This document shows, one piece after another, positions 50,946-60,663 of a DNA stretch of 61,610 bases. The stretch's first letter is position 1, and every line of letters begins with the position of its first letter. The notes beneath the pieces were generated by a model. That model did no database searches. It was not told the origin of the DNA and saw only the letters and a program-made list of their open reading frames with translations. The position numbers were made by a program, and so were the translations under genes. This DNA comes from Prochloraceae cyanobacterium (GTDB lineage Bacteria > Cyanobacteriota > Cyanobacteriia > Cyanobacteriales > JASJDA01). Where the stretch lies: positions 1 through 61,610 of the forward strand of contig JASJDA010000023.1 in the NCBI GenBank assembly GCA_030065755.1, written 5' to 3'.

Positions 50946-53657
50946 TTAAATAATATCTTTACGCTTCTGGATCCAGATAATTAAGCCGAACATAATAGCA
51001 ATCAATAAACTTTGCATCATCCAATGCTTGGTGACATTTACATTAAACATTGAGCCATTGTTTTTATAAAACGTCTCCAGCACGCCTTCGGCTTCCCCTA
51101 TAGCACCTTCATATTTCTCTTTCCAGTTGCTATAGTCTTCTTGCCATTGCTTCATGTCTTCTTGGTATTCCTTCATTTGTTTCTTGAAAGATAGAAAAGC
51201 TTCGGCAGTGGTGACATTGCTTATGTCCAGATCGGCAGGTCTTTTGGGTTCTGGCTCTTCTAAGATCGGATTATATTTAGATTGAATTCCAGGAAAGTTG
51301 CAACCGTTAAAGATTTTTTTTCCTAAACATTGGCAATCATTATTTTTTTCAGCATCGGTGAGGTCTTTGCGCTTATCTTCGGGTAAATTCCAGCAGCTAT
51401 CGGTGGCAATATCTTTACCTATTTCGGTAATAGTTACTAAGGACTCGAAAGACCATTTCGTAAAAGAGACTTGATTTAATACTCTGCCTGCAGTGCCAAA
51501 ATTATCTACTGGTAATATTCCTCCGCCAAAAGTAAATTGAGGGACTAAGAAAATTACGGTGAGCAAAGGAGCGATATTTTGATTTGGAGAAACAGCAGAA
51601 ATTAGCAAACCCATCACCATACCAGCTATCGTTGCTAAGAGTAAAGTTACATACATTTTTCCCAAAGCATCTGGAGAATGAGGAAAGTCTATGGGTAATT
51701 TAAACAGTAAGAAAATAGCAGCTTGATATATAGCTAAAACGATGCTGACCCAGATCTTGGATAAAATGTAGGGGATAACTTGTAAGCCAATGGTGCGCTC
51801 TCGGCGATAGATTTCTTGCTCTTTGACAATTTCTCGCATAGTAGCAAGGCTGCCAACCATAATCGCAATTATAGTCATGATAAAGAGCATAGTTAGTGCT
51901 TGACCTGGATCTCCTGTTTCACTGCCGAACAATTCAAATGGCCAAGTGATCAGATCGAGTATTCCCAGAATGGGAGCGATCGCCAGCATGAGAATTAAAC
52001 TAGCTCGATCGCGGGCGAGAATGGCTAAATTGCGCTGAGAAAGGATGATCAATTGCTGCCAACTAGAGATATGCTTGTTTGTAGGGCTGGCAAGCTGTTT
52101 GGTTTTAGTCTTAGGTTTTTTGGAAGAGTTGGAGTTAACAAGATTGTTTTCTCCTCGATCGTCTGGATTTAAATTGGTCTGTTTTTGGATAACGCATTTT
52201 TCGTATTGAGGCGATCGCATGTATTCTTCTTGCCACTCCTGGGGCGATGATTTTTCCTTCTCTACTTTGGGATAAATTTCATTAAACCTACTCACCCCAA
52301 AATAGGATAGAGCCTCTTTAGGCGGACCAAAATAGGCTACATTACCCCCTTTGGCTAGAAATACCACCAAGTCGCACAACATGACATTTTCTGTTGCGTG
52401 AGTAATTAACAAAATAGTGCGACCTCCATCGGCTAACTTGCGCAACAGTCTCATTAGCTCGGTTTCTGTACCTGGATCTAGCCCAGAAGTTGCCTCATCT
52501 AAGAAAAACAGATCGGGTTTAGTTAACAACTCCATTCCGATCGATACTCTTTTGATTTGACCTCCACTGAGAGTTTTTACCTGTACGTCTCTGCGGTGAG
52601 TTAAATCTAAATCTTGTAGTACCTCATCTACTCGTTTGCGTCGCTCTTTTGGGCTGATATCTGCTGGCATTCGCAGTTGAGCGGCATAGTCGAGGGCTTG
52701 CTCGACTGTCAATTCCATGTGAACTATATCTTTTTGAGGCACGTAGCCAATTTCCGTGCGGTAGCAATCAAAGTTTTGATAGAGGTTTGTACCGTTGACT
52801 AAAACTGACCCACTAGTCGCCGGACGGAAACCATTGAGAGCGTCGAGTAGAGTTGATTTTCCCGCACCGCTTACCCCTGCAATCACCACGAAGTTACGAG
52901 GGGGAATAGAAAGGGAGATATTATTGAGCAGGTTAACCCCTTTTCCTACCACTTTGTTCAAATTGACCGCATCGAGGCGCAGATTCCCTTCTTCGTCTTC
53001 TGTAACTAGGGTTTCATCTATGTTTAATACGAGACGATAAGAACCAATGCGGATATTATCCCCCACCATGAGCGCCCTTTTGTTCTCAATCTGCTTGCCA
53101 TTGACAAAGGTGCCATTGAGAGAATTTAGATCGGTTATGTAAAAAGAGCCGTTTTCTCTCTCGATTTGGGCGTGGAAACGGGATATAACTGGTTGGTCTA
53201 TCTGTATGTCATTTTCGGGATCTCGCCCTATGCCGATCTTGTTGTGACCTTGAAGAGAAAAATCCTCTAATTTTGGTCTATCTTTATTAACTTCTCCTTT
53301 AGTTGGATCTCGTAATATAGTCGCATCAGCAAAAACAGTTTTTGGTAAGCTTTTTTTAGCCTCTACCTGAAATCTTAATCGAAAGTTGCCAATTTTTATT
53401 GTATCCCCATTAGCTAAATTTTGCGAATTAGAAGGAGATAGTTTTTTATCATTTAAATAAGTGCCATAAGTACTTTCTAGGTCTGTAACTACATATCCTT
53501 CAGATGTTTTACTCACTAGAGCGTGATAGCGAGAGATAACTGGATCGTCGAAAACAATAACATTATCTGGAGAGCGACCTATGGAGATTGAATCCTCTTT
53601 TAATGTCAAATCGCGAACAATTTTTTTGCCTTCAAAAATCACTAATTTTTCCTGCAT
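50946..53657 (-). CDS. FHA-FHA-ABC transporter fusion (ABCG-like), copy 1
   Basis: A 903-residue protein. Two FHA domains lie at about residues 5-90 (DSISIGRSPDNVIVFDDPVISRYHA) and 135-210 (IGIGRDPENDIQIDQPVISRFHA), each keeping the R...S..H phosphothreonine-binding residues. The ATPase follows at ~235-450: Walker A GVSGAGKSTLLDAL, signature LSGGQIKRVSIG, Walker B LFFLDEATSGLDPGTE. The ABC2-type membrane domain covers ~540-750. Then comes a Cys-rich and coiled-coil segment and a last span at the C-terminus (SLLIAIMFGLIIWIQKRK). FHA domains suggest control by Ser/Thr phosphorylation. It is a tandem duplicate of the next gene, 208 bp away. Confidence 0.93.
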   Translation of the reverse strand: MQEKLVIFEGKKIVRDLTLKEDSISIGRSPDNVIVFDDPVISRYHALVSKTSEGYVVTDLESTYGTYLNDKKLSPSNSQNLANGDTIKIGNFRLRFQVEAKKSLPKTVFADATILRDPTKGEVNKDRPKLEDFSLQGHNKIGIGRDPENDIQIDQPVISRFHAQIERENGSFYITDLNSLNGTFVNGKQIENKRALMVGDNIRIGSYRLVLNIDETLVTEDEEGNLRLDAVNLNKVVGKGVNLLNNISLSIPPRNFVVIAGVSGAGKSTLLDALNGFRPATSGSVLVNGTNLYQNFDCYRTEIGYVPQKDIVHMELTVEQALDYAAQLRMPADISPKERRKRVDEVLQDLDLTHRRDVQVKTLSGGQIKRVSIGMELLTKPDLFFLDEATSGLDPGTETELMRLLRKLADGGRTILLITHATENVMLCDLVVFLAKGGNVAYFGPPKEALSYFGVSRFNEIYPKVEKEKSSPQEWQEEYMRSPQYEKCVIQKQTNLNPDDRGENNLVNSNSSKKPKTKTKQLASPTNKHISSWQQLIILSQRNLAILARDRASLILMLAIAPILGILDLITWPFELFGSETGDPGQALTMLFIMTIIAIMVGSLATMREIVKEQEIYRRERTIGLQVIPYILSKIWVSIVLAIYQAAIFLLFKLPIDFPHSPDALGKMYVTLLLATIAGMVMGLLISAVSPNQNIAPLLTVIFLVPQFTFGGGILPVDNFGTAGRVLNQVSFTKWSFESLVTITEIGKDIATDSCWNLPEDKRKDLTDAEKNNDCQCLGKKIFNGCNFPGIQSKYNPILEEPEPKRPADLDISNVTTAEAFLSFKKQMKEYQEDMKQWQEDYSNWKEKYEGAIGEAEGVLETFYKNNGSMFNVNVTKHWMMQSLLIAIMFGLIIWIQKRKDII

Positions 53658-53865
53658 GTATCTATCTTGCCTCTATTAGTACTATTAGGGTTTTTAATTG
53701 TATTTCTACAGGTAAATTCATCCTATTCTTCTCCGCAGCTCAAAAGGAATAGATCTATTTATTTTTTATAATCTAGCCTTTTATATCGCTGCGATCGAAT
53801 TCAAAAGTCGATCGTTCAATTTTAATAAAAGATTTGCCTGGCTAGACGATCGAAAATGAACTTTA

Positions 53866-56643
53866 TTAAATAATATCTTTGCGCTTCTGTATCCAGATAA
53901 TCAAGGCAAACATACTACTAATCAATATACTCAGTATCGTCCAATGCCGAGTAACATTTACATTAAACATAAAACCATTATTTTTATGGAATCTGGCAAG
54001 GATACCTTCGGCTTCACCTATGGCACTTTCATATTTCTCTTTCCAGTGGGTATATTTGTCTTGCCAATCTTGCAATTGGTCTTGGTATTTATCGATTTTG
54101 TCAATGTAAGATTCGATCGTGGTTTGATAATTTTCTAAATCTTTTTGGTATTGTCTTTGCGCTACTGGTGAATTTGTTTTAGGTTTAGAAGGTAGTTTAG
54201 GAGGATCCTCAGGTTGAGCGGGCTTTTGAGGTTCTGGCTCGTCTACGATCGGGGTATATTTGGATTTAATTCCAGGAAAGTCGCAGACCTGAAAAATTTT
54301 TTTTCCTAAACATTGACAATCATTTTTTTGGGCATCGGTGAGACTTTTGCGCTTATCTTCGGGTAAATTCCAGCATCGATCGCCAGCAACATCTTTACCC
54401 AAATCAGTAATAGTTACTAAAGACTCGAAAGACCACTTAGTTAAAGAGATTTCATTTAATATTTTTCCTGCGGGGCCAAAAGTATGTACTGGTAATATTC
54501 CTCCACCAAAAGTAATTTGGGGAACCAGGAAAATTATGGTGAGCAAAGGAGCAATATTTTGATTGGGTGAAATAGCAGAAACTAGCAATCCCATCACCAT
54601 ACCAGCGATGGTTGCTAAGAGTAAAGTTATATATATTTTGCCTAAAATCTCTGCAGAATGAGGAAAGTCTAAAGGTAATTTAAACAATAAGAAAATAGCA
54701 GCCTGATAGAGAGCTAAAACGATGCTGACCCAAATCTTGGATAAGACATAGGGAATAACTTGCAAGCCAATTGTACGCTCTCGGCGATAGATTTCCTGCT
54801 CTTTAACGATTTCTCGCATAGTAGCAAGGCTGCCAACCATAACCGCAATTAGAGAAGCGGTGAAGAGCATAGTCAGTGCTTGACCGGCATCCCCTTCAGT
54901 GTTGTCAAATAATTTATTTTGCCAAGTGAGGAGATCGAGTATTCCTAGAATGGGAGCGATCGCCAGCATGAGAATTAAACTGGCTCGATCGCGCATGATA
55001 ATGGCTAAATTGCGCTGAGAAAGGATGATAAATTGCCGCCAACTAGAAACGCGCTTAACTTTGGGAGTTCCAAGCTTTTGGGTCTTAGTCTTAGGTTTTT
55101 TGCCAGGTTTAAAGTTAATAAGCGTCTTTTGCGGTTGGGGTTCGAGGTTTAAATTCTTCTGCTGTTGGGCAACAAATTCTTCGTATTGAGGCGATCGAAG
55201 GTATTGTTCCTGCCATTTTTGTGGCGATTTTTCATTTTCTACTTTGGGATAAATTTCATTAAACCTACTCACCCCAAAATAGGCTAGAGCCTCTTTAGGC
55301 GGACCAAAATAGGCTAAATGTCCCCCTTTTGCCAAAAATACTACTAAGTCGCACAACATGACATTTTCTGTTGCGTGAGTAATTAGCAAAATAGTGCGAC
55401 CTCGATCGGCTAACTTTCGCAACAACTGCATCAGATCTGCTTCCGTACCTGGATCTAGACCGGAAGTTGCCTCATCTAAGAAAAACAGATCTGGCTTAGT
55501 TAATAACTCTACTCCGATCGATACCCTCTTAATTTGACCGCCACTGAGGGTTTTTACCTGTACGTCTCTGCGGTGAATCAAACCTAAATCTTGTAGTACT
55601 TCATCTACTCGTTTGCGTCGCTCTGTTGGGCTGATATCTGCTGGCATTCGCAGTTGAGCGGCATAGTCGAGGGCTTGCTCGACTGTCAATTCCATGTGAA
55701 CTATATCTTTTTGGGGTACGTAGCCAATCTCTGTACGATAAGAATCAAAGTTTTGATAGAGGTCTGTCCCGTTGACTAAAACTGACCCACTAGTCGCCGG
55801 ACGAAAACCATTGAGAGCGTCGAGTAGAGTCGATTTTCCCGCACCGCTTACCCCTGCAATCACCGAAAATTTGCGAGCGGGAATGGAAATGGAGATATTA
55901 TTGAGTAGGTTAACACCTTTGCCTACCACTTTATTCAAATTGACGGCATCGAGGCGCAGATTCCCTTCTTCATCTTCTCTGATTAGGGTTTCGTCTATGT
56001 TTAATGTCAGACGACAAGGGCCAATGCGGATATTATCCCCCACCATTAGCACCCGTTTGTCTTTAATCTGCTTGCCGTTGACGAAGGTGCCGTTAATCGA
56101 ATCGAGATCGGCTATGTAAAAAGAGCCTGTTTCTCTCTCGATTCTGGCGTGGAAACGGGATATAACTGGGTGATCTATAGATATATCGTTTTGAGGATCG
56201 CGCCCTATACTGATGGTGTTGCGACCTTGAAGAGATAATTTCTCTGATGTTATAGTATCGTGATAAGTTTTTCTTTTTGTTGAAGCATCTTCGCTAAAAG
56301 AATTTGCAGAAGCCGTTTCAGGTAAAGATTCTATAACTTTTGTATAAAATATCAAGCGAAAATTGCCAACTTTGATGAGGTCGCCATCAGTTAAAATTTC
56401 CGAGTTAGAAGGAGATAGTTTTTTATCGTTTAAGTAAGTTCCATCACTACTCTCTAGGTCTGTAATTACATAGCCTTCCGCTTTTTTGCTAACTAGAGCG
56501 TGGAAACGAGAAATAACGGGCTCGTTGAGAACGACAACATTATCTGGAGATCGACCTATGGAGATCGAATCATCTTTTAATATCAACTCACGAACAGTTT
56601 TATTGCCCCGAAATATTACGAGTTTGCTCACAGATACGGGCAT
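53866..56643 (-). CDS. FHA-FHA-ABC transporter fusion (ABCG-like), copy 2
   Basis: About 925 residues from ATG 56643 (a TTG five codons upstream is possible). Domain order equals that of copy 1: FHA, FHA, ABC ATPase (GVSGAGKSTLLDAL; LSGGQIKRVSIG; LFFLDEATSGLDPGTE), membrane domain, coiled coil, last span. The ATPase regions are almost identical to copy 1. The differences are concentrated between the first and second FHA domains, after the ATPase, and in the C-terminal loop, where copy 2 has an extra Pro/Lys-rich and coiled-coil segment (EDPPKLPSKPKTNSPVAQRQ). The two may form a heterodimer. Confidence 0.93.
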   Translation of the reverse strand: MPVSVSKLVIFRGNKTVRELILKDDSISIGRSPDNVVVLNEPVISRFHALVSKKAEGYVITDLESSDGTYLNDKKLSPSNSEILTDGDLIKVGNFRLIFYTKVIESLPETASANSFSEDASTKRKTYHDTITSEKLSLQGRNTISIGRDPQNDISIDHPVISRFHARIERETGSFYIADLDSINGTFVNGKQIKDKRVLMVGDNIRIGPCRLTLNIDETLIREDEEGNLRLDAVNLNKVVGKGVNLLNNISISIPARKFSVIAGVSGAGKSTLLDALNGFRPATSGSVLVNGTDLYQNFDSYRTEIGYVPQKDIVHMELTVEQALDYAAQLRMPADISPTERRKRVDEVLQDLGLIHRRDVQVKTLSGGQIKRVSIGVELLTKPDLFFLDEATSGLDPGTEADLMQLLRKLADRGRTILLITHATENVMLCDLVVFLAKGGHLAYFGPPKEALAYFGVSRFNEIYPKVENEKSPQKWQEQYLRSPQYEEFVAQQQKNLNLEPQPQKTLINFKPGKKPKTKTQKLGTPKVKRVSSWRQFIILSQRNLAIIMRDRASLILMLAIAPILGILDLLTWQNKLFDNTEGDAGQALTMLFTASLIAVMVGSLATMREIVKEQEIYRRERTIGLQVIPYVLSKIWVSIVLALYQAAIFLLFKLPLDFPHSAEILGKIYITLLLATIAGMVMGLLVSAISPNQNIAPLLTIIFLVPQITFGGGILPVHTFGPAGKILNEISLTKWSFESLVTITDLGKDVAGDRCWNLPEDKRKSLTDAQKNDCQCLGKKIFQVCDFPGIKSKYTPIVDEPEPQKPAQPEDPPKLPSKPKTNSPVAQRQYQKDLENYQTTIESYIDKIDKYQDQLQDWQDKYTHWKEKYESAIGEAEGILARFHKNNGFMFNVNVTRHWTILSILISSMFALIIWIQKRKDII

Positions 56644-56844
56644 AGTCAGTTTTGTCAAATTAAGTAACGCTAGGCTTAAATTCTCTTAAAGTATCTCAAA
56701 CTAACCTAAAGTATGACACGATCTAAATCGGAAATGTTTCTGTAAAATTTATAAAATTAACTGGCAAATGGTAACTAGTCAGGCAAGACAAAGGTTATTG
56801 TAATTAAAGAAAATTTTTAACAATTAAGAACAAAAAAGCCCACG

Positions 56845-57327
56845 ATGAACTTGCGAATTGGTAACGGCTATGACATTCACCGTCTGGTAGAAGGAAGACC
56901 GTTGATTTTAGGTGGGGTAGAAATTCCTCACCATTTGGGGTTGCTAGGACACAGCGATGCAGATGTTCTCACCCATGCAATTATGGATGCTATGTTAGGT
57001 GCATTGAGTTTGGGAGATATCGGTCATTATTTTCCCCCCTCCGACCCAAAATGGGCAGGAGCAAATAGTCTATTGCTCTTAGAACAAGTCAATGAGTTAG
57101 TTAGAGCGCAAGATTGGCAAATTGGCAACATAGACTCGGTAATTGTAGCAGAACGTCCTAAACTCAAACCCCATCTCAAAAATATGCGCGATCGCCTCGC
57201 TACTACTTTAGCGATCGCTCCCGATCGAATTGGCATTAAAGCTACTACAAATGAAAAATTAGGGCCAGTTGGACGAGAAGAAGGTATTTGCGTCTATGCT
57301 GTAGCATTATTACTCAAAAAACAATGA
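56845..57327 (+). CDS. ispF: 2-C-methyl-D-erythritol 2,4-cyclodiphosphate synthase
   Basis: A 160-residue MEP-pathway enzyme that cyclises CDP-methylerythritol 2-phosphate to MEcPP and CMP on the way to isoprenoids. Zinc ligands are in [12 protein letters not shown] (Asp8, His10) and [21 protein letters not shown] (His42 region). [19 protein letters not shown] and [20 protein letters not shown] complete the family pattern. Length is normal. It opens a tight cluster: its TGA overlaps the next ATG (ATGA). Confidence 0.97.
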   Translation: MNLRIGNGYDIHRLVEGRPLILGGVEIPHHLGLLGHSDADVLTHAIMDAMLGALSLGDIGHYFPPSDPKWAGANSLLLLEQVNELVRAQDWQIGNIDSVIVAERPKLKPHLKNMRDRLATTLAIAPDRIGIKATTNEKLGPVGREEGICVYAVALLLKKQ

Positions 57328-58127
57328 AATCTGTTGCGGTCATCCTCGGAAGTGCCTTCGGCGAACAATTTCCTCAAGATCTTTCTCTCAAACAAAGAGA
57401 AATTGCAACCCCTTGGGGACAACAACAGCTATACCAAGTAATTAATACTAACCGCCCAGCTTATCTCATATTTCGCCACGGAATACCTCACCGACTGCTG
57501 CCCAATCAAATATCCTATCGAGCGCAAGCTTGGGTGCTACGAGAGCTTAATTGTGGAGCCCTAATGGTAACTAGCTCTGTGGGAGTCCTAAACGATCGAC
57601 TGCCTTTATATCGTCCCATGCTAGTTACCGATTTGATTATGCTAGAAAATCGGCTGCCAGATGGAACTACTTGCACTATGTTTGTAGAACCTCGATCGCT
57701 TCAAGGACATTTAATTCTCAACGAGGGACTGTTTTCTGTTGCGCTCAGACAACAGGTATACAAATTAGCACCAGAATTAATCGAGTCGCCAGAAATAGAA
57801 CTAATATTTGCTTATGTAGGAGGCCCCAGAGTTAAAACAGCAGCCGAAAATCGCACGTGGCACAAATTAGGTGCAGACGTTAACTCAATGACACTTGCGC
57901 CAGAAATAGTCTTGGCTAATGAATTAGAAATACCTTGCGTCGGTTTGGTTGTAGGACATAAATACTCTCTACCTGGAATTAAAGTATCAGGCGATCGCTT
58001 TGCCGTATCCGAGTCTCTAGAATCATCTCGTCGTGCAATGGAAGAAATTATTATTAGGTTTTTAAAAGAAGCAACAGAAGTACCTTTCAGCAATCAAATT
58101 TTTCGGTTTAACAACACTAATGAATAA
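57324..58127 (+). CDS. Purine nucleoside phosphorylase-type protein (MTA phosphorylase-like)
   Basis: About 267 residues from ATG 57324. It belongs to the PNP/MTAP superfamily: [13 protein letters not shown] at the start, [107 protein letters not shown]. That last stretch is the ribose/base-binding loop of MTA phosphorylases (normally ..TRAES..G.D.V.M.T..E). Activity is phosphorolysis of methylthioadenosine or a purine nucleoside, most likely in methionine salvage. Its stop overlaps the next gene by 8 bp. Confidence 0.8.
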   Translation: MKSVAVILGSAFGEQFPQDLSLKQREIATPWGQQQLYQVINTNRPAYLIFRHGIPHRLLPNQISYRAQAWVLRELNCGALMVTSSVGVLNDRLPLYRPMLVTDLIMLENRLPDGTTCTMFVEPRSLQGHLILNEGLFSVALRQQVYKLAPELIESPEIELIFAYVGGPRVKTAAENRTWHKLGADVNSMTLAPEIVLANELEIPCVGLVVGHKYSLPGIKVSGDRFAVSESLESSRRAMEEIIIRFLKEATEVPFSNQIFRFNNTNE

Positions 58128-58578
58128 AATATATAAGGGTGGATGCCAATGCGGGCGCATAAGATATGAAATTACAGGAGAACCTCTAACAATTTATGCC
58201 TGTCACTGCAAAGAGTGTCAAAAGCAATCTTCGAGCGCTTTTGGAATGTCTATGCCAGTCAAGCGCGAAGCAGTTGCGATCGTCCGAGGAAAGCCAAAAC
58301 AATGGACTAGAAGGTCTGAGAGTGGACGGGAGGTTTCTTGTCTGTTTTGCGGAGATTGCGGCACTAGATTATTTCACCATCCATCGCGCAACCCGAAGAT
58401 CGCAAATGTCAAACCTGGCACTCTCGACGATACTAGCTGGTTGCAGCCAGTTGGCAATTTGTGGACTAAACGCGCTCAGCCATGGGTACACCTCTCAGAA
58501 GAAATGCTCAATTACGAAGGTCAACCAGATGAATATTCAAAAATGTTTGAGCAGTGGAAAAATGCTAAAAACGGCTAA
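58120..58578 (+). CDS. GFA-family (CENP-V/formaldehyde-activating-like) zinc protein
   Basis: A 152-residue protein. Zinc-binding cysteines are seen as GGCQCGRIRYEITGEP, YACHCKECQKQSSSAFG and FCGDCGTRLFHHP, the standard GFA arrangement. The family is named after a glutathione-dependent formaldehyde-activating enzyme, but most members' reactions are unknown. The ATG overlaps the phosphorylase gene; the kinase-like gene begins 3 bp after its stop, so all four genes form an operon. Confidence 0.9.
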   Translation: MNKIYKGGCQCGRIRYEITGEPLTIYACHCKECQKQSSSAFGMSMPVKREAVAIVRGKPKQWTRRSESGREVSCLFCGDCGTRLFHHPSRNPKIANVKPGTLDDTSWLQPVGNLWTKRAQPWVHLSEEMLNYEGQPDEYSKMFEQWKNAKNG

Positions 58579-58581
58579 AAA

Positions 58582-59649
58582 ATGAATCAATTAGAGACGG
58601 AAAATATAATAAATTTAGTCGATCGCCACCTCAGTTGGTTTGAACCGAAAGGAAAACCTCAACGATTAAAAGGCGGTAACCTCAATTACGTTTGGCGAAT
58701 TGAAGGTAAACCTCGATCGATTATTTTTAAATATTTTGCGCCTCATATCGCTGTAGCTCCAGAAATTCCTCTAGATTTACAGAGAATGCTTATAGAAGCT
58801 AGATGTCTTCAAGCATTTTCAGAAAATGGAGAATTTGCACCTATAAGTAACCCAGAAATTCGTCCCCCGCAAATTTATTATTTTGACAAGCAGGGACACT
58901 TTTTAGTAATAGAAGATGTAGAAAATTCTAGCGACAATAACTCTAATAATAATTGGGTTTTCCAATACTTTTCTGGTCAAAAAGCAGGGGAAGCGATCGG
59001 TAATTTTATCGGTAATTTGCACGCAATTAGTTTTAAAAAAGAACACTTAGCAAAACATTTTGATAATTTAGGAATTCAAAAAACTCGCTTACAATTACAA
59101 TACAAAGCTATTGTCGATTTACTAGAAAAAGCAGGTATTTCCGATTTTAAAATATTAGGAAAAAGGGTAGAAGAACTAGGAAAAAAATACCTTGACAAAG
59201 GACAAAATCTTATTATGGGAGATCTTTGGCCGCGATCGATTCTTCCTACTCCTCAAGGACTGAGAATAATTGACTGGGAATTAGCCCACTACGGTCGTCC
59301 CGCACAAGATTTAGGTCATTTTGCTGCTCATTTGTGGATGATGTTCCATCGGGCAAAAGAACAGCAAAAAATAGAAATAAAGAATATGTTGGAAAGTTTT
59401 TTTATTAGTTATAACGAGGCATTAGGAGAAAGAAAATACGAGATACTAAAGCCAGAAGAAATTATCGATTGTTCCATTCATTTTGGAGCAGAAATTTTAG
59501 TGAGAACAATAGGAAGATTTCAAAGTGGTTATCTTTATGACGGACTAGATTTAGGCGATCGTATTATTCGAGAAGCACTACAAACAGCAGCATTACACAT
59601 TCGATCGCCAGAAAAATTAGACACTTTTTCTTTATTAAAATACAATTGA
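58582..59649 (+). CDS. APH-type phosphotransferase
   Basis: A 355-residue protein with the aminoglycoside-phosphotransferase/choline-kinase fold. The P-loop-like strand is RLKGGNLNYVWRI, IIFKYFAPH carries the ATP-site Lys, LIMGDLWPRSILPTPQGLRIIDWELAHYG holds the catalytic-loop Asp and the metal-binding DWE, and DLGHFAAHLWMMFH follows. The catalytic motif is MGDLWPRSIL instead of HGDLHxxNIL, a form I know from several bacterial and fungal relatives. The substrate is unknown; the neighbouring phosphorylase suggests a sugar or nucleoside. It ends the ispF cluster. Confidence 0.85.
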   Translation: MNQLETENIINLVDRHLSWFEPKGKPQRLKGGNLNYVWRIEGKPRSIIFKYFAPHIAVAPEIPLDLQRMLIEARCLQAFSENGEFAPISNPEIRPPQIYYFDKQGHFLVIEDVENSSDNNSNNNWVFQYFSGQKAGEAIGNFIGNLHAISFKKEHLAKHFDNLGIQKTRLQLQYKAIVDLLEKAGISDFKILGKRVEELGKKYLDKGQNLIMGDLWPRSILPTPQGLRIIDWELAHYGRPAQDLGHFAAHLWMMFHRAKEQQKIEIKNMLESFFISYNEALGERKYEILKPEEIIDCSIHFGAEILVRTIGRFQSGYLYDGLDLGDRIIREALQTAALHIRSPEKLDTFSLLKYN

Positions 59650-59708
59650 CGTTGCTAGAAACGACGTTAGAATAGGCAAGAAAAAATACCATTAAAATTA
59701 TAAATTTT

Positions 59709-60125
59709 ATGAAATTTTCTCTAAGCAAGGTAGCTCTTATTCTAATTTGGGGAGGCTTTTTTCTAAGTAGTTGGGGAAGTTATTTGCGGATTGAATCAAG
59801 TAAATTCCATAAATGGCTTGAAAGTGTTCACAGCCAATATGACGATCTTCCTGGAGCTGGGCTATGGCTTGCTTATTGCTGGCAATGTACTGGATTCATT
59901 TATTTAATTTCCACTATTTTTATTACTTTTATACTCTTTTTAAGAGAAGAAACCTCCGATACAATAACGATTAATTTTTTCACTATAATGTTTCTGTTTA
60001 TATCATTCCTAATATTAATTTCTGCTTTACAAAGCTTATTTTATGTTTTTTTTGCCATCGCTATTGGACAAATTCTTTTAACAATTGGCATATTATGTGG
60101 AATTGCTAGATGGCACTGGTTGTGA
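59709..60125 (+). CDS. Small membrane protein, unknown
   Basis: A 138-residue protein with four likely membrane spans: ALILIWGGFFLSSWGSYL, GLWLAYCWQCTGFIYLISTIFI, TINFFTIMFLFISFLILISAL and VFFAIAIGQILLTIGILCGIA. No family is recognised. It is separated by only 16 bp from the convergent PAAR gene. Confidence 0.65.
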   Translation: MKFSLSKVALILIWGGFFLSSWGSYLRIESSKFHKWLESVHSQYDDLPGAGLWLAYCWQCTGFIYLISTIFITFILFLREETSDTITINFFTIMFLFISFLILISALQSLFYVFFAIAIGQILLTIGILCGIARWHWL

Positions 60126-60141
60126 TTAACTAACAAAATTT

Positions 60142-60435
60142 CTAATCACCAATTAAAACAGTTAGACACCCTTCCATAATTGTATTAATCCCACCACCTT
60201 CTTCGATAATTTCATCTTCTTGACGACAAGCAGGATATCCGTTAATTGTTACTGTCAAGCTGCCAATAGTTACTCCAGGTCCGTGAATAGGACAAACATG
60301 AGCTTGTTTCTCTATTCCCAGCCAAGCTGGTTGACCTCCGATAAACACGTCGAGACTAAATGCTGTTCCTGTTAATACAAACCCAGGTGGATGAGCTACT
60401 AGATCCCCTATTCTTGCTGCTGGTTTAGCTAACAT
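60142..60435 (-). CDS. PAAR-domain spike-tip protein
   Basis: A 97-residue PAAR protein: KPAARIGDLVAH at the start, CPIHGPGVTIGSLTVTINGYPACRQEDE (with the conserved Cys and His of the zinc site) and GCLTVLIGD at the end. PAAR proteins cap VgrG-type spikes with a sharp, metal-stabilised cone. No VgrG gene is adjacent; the only one in the window is at 25097-26893. There is no fused effector. It is a good candidate for the missing tip (Cis10/Afp10) of the CIS encoded in the centre. Confidence 0.92.
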   Translation of the reverse strand: MLAKPAARIGDLVAHPPGFVLTGTAFSLDVFIGGQPAWLGIEKQAHVCPIHGPGVTIGSLTVTINGYPACRQEDEIIEEGGGINTIMEGCLTVLIGD

Positions 60436-60509
60436 TTTCTCTGTTTGTTTTAGGTTTAATTAATATTAATAATGATATCTCAATCGAGACTTTTTCGCTA
60501 AGTCAGAAG

Positions 60510-60655
60510 TTTGTTGTTTGTTGTTTGTTGTTGGCTGTTGGCTGTTGGCTGTTGGCTGTTGGCTGTTAGCTGTTAATTATCTCCCCTGCTCCCCCTCTCC
60601 CCCTCTCCCCCTGCTCCCCATCTCCCCACACTTCCCACACTCCCCTGACCTCTGA
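60510..60655. repeat. Composite repeat, inverted copy: GGCTGTT heptamers and CCCCTCTCC run
   Basis: GTTGTTTGTTGTTG is followed by about six (TTGGCTG) heptamers (60526-60568), then CTCCCC-rich units (60580-60655). Read on the minus strand this is the same composite as at 39503 and 50340: G-rich run followed by AACAGCC units. It lies in the 228-bp gap between the PAAR gene and the Ig-repeat protein gene. Confidence 0.8.
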
Positions 60656-60663
60656 CCCCATTC

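Noticed and set aside
55772-56119. Forward ORFs antisense to the FHA-ABC ATPase domains (also 52795-53040)
   Set aside because: Both copies share the antisense ORF because the coding strand is duplicated and conserved; they have no own signals.
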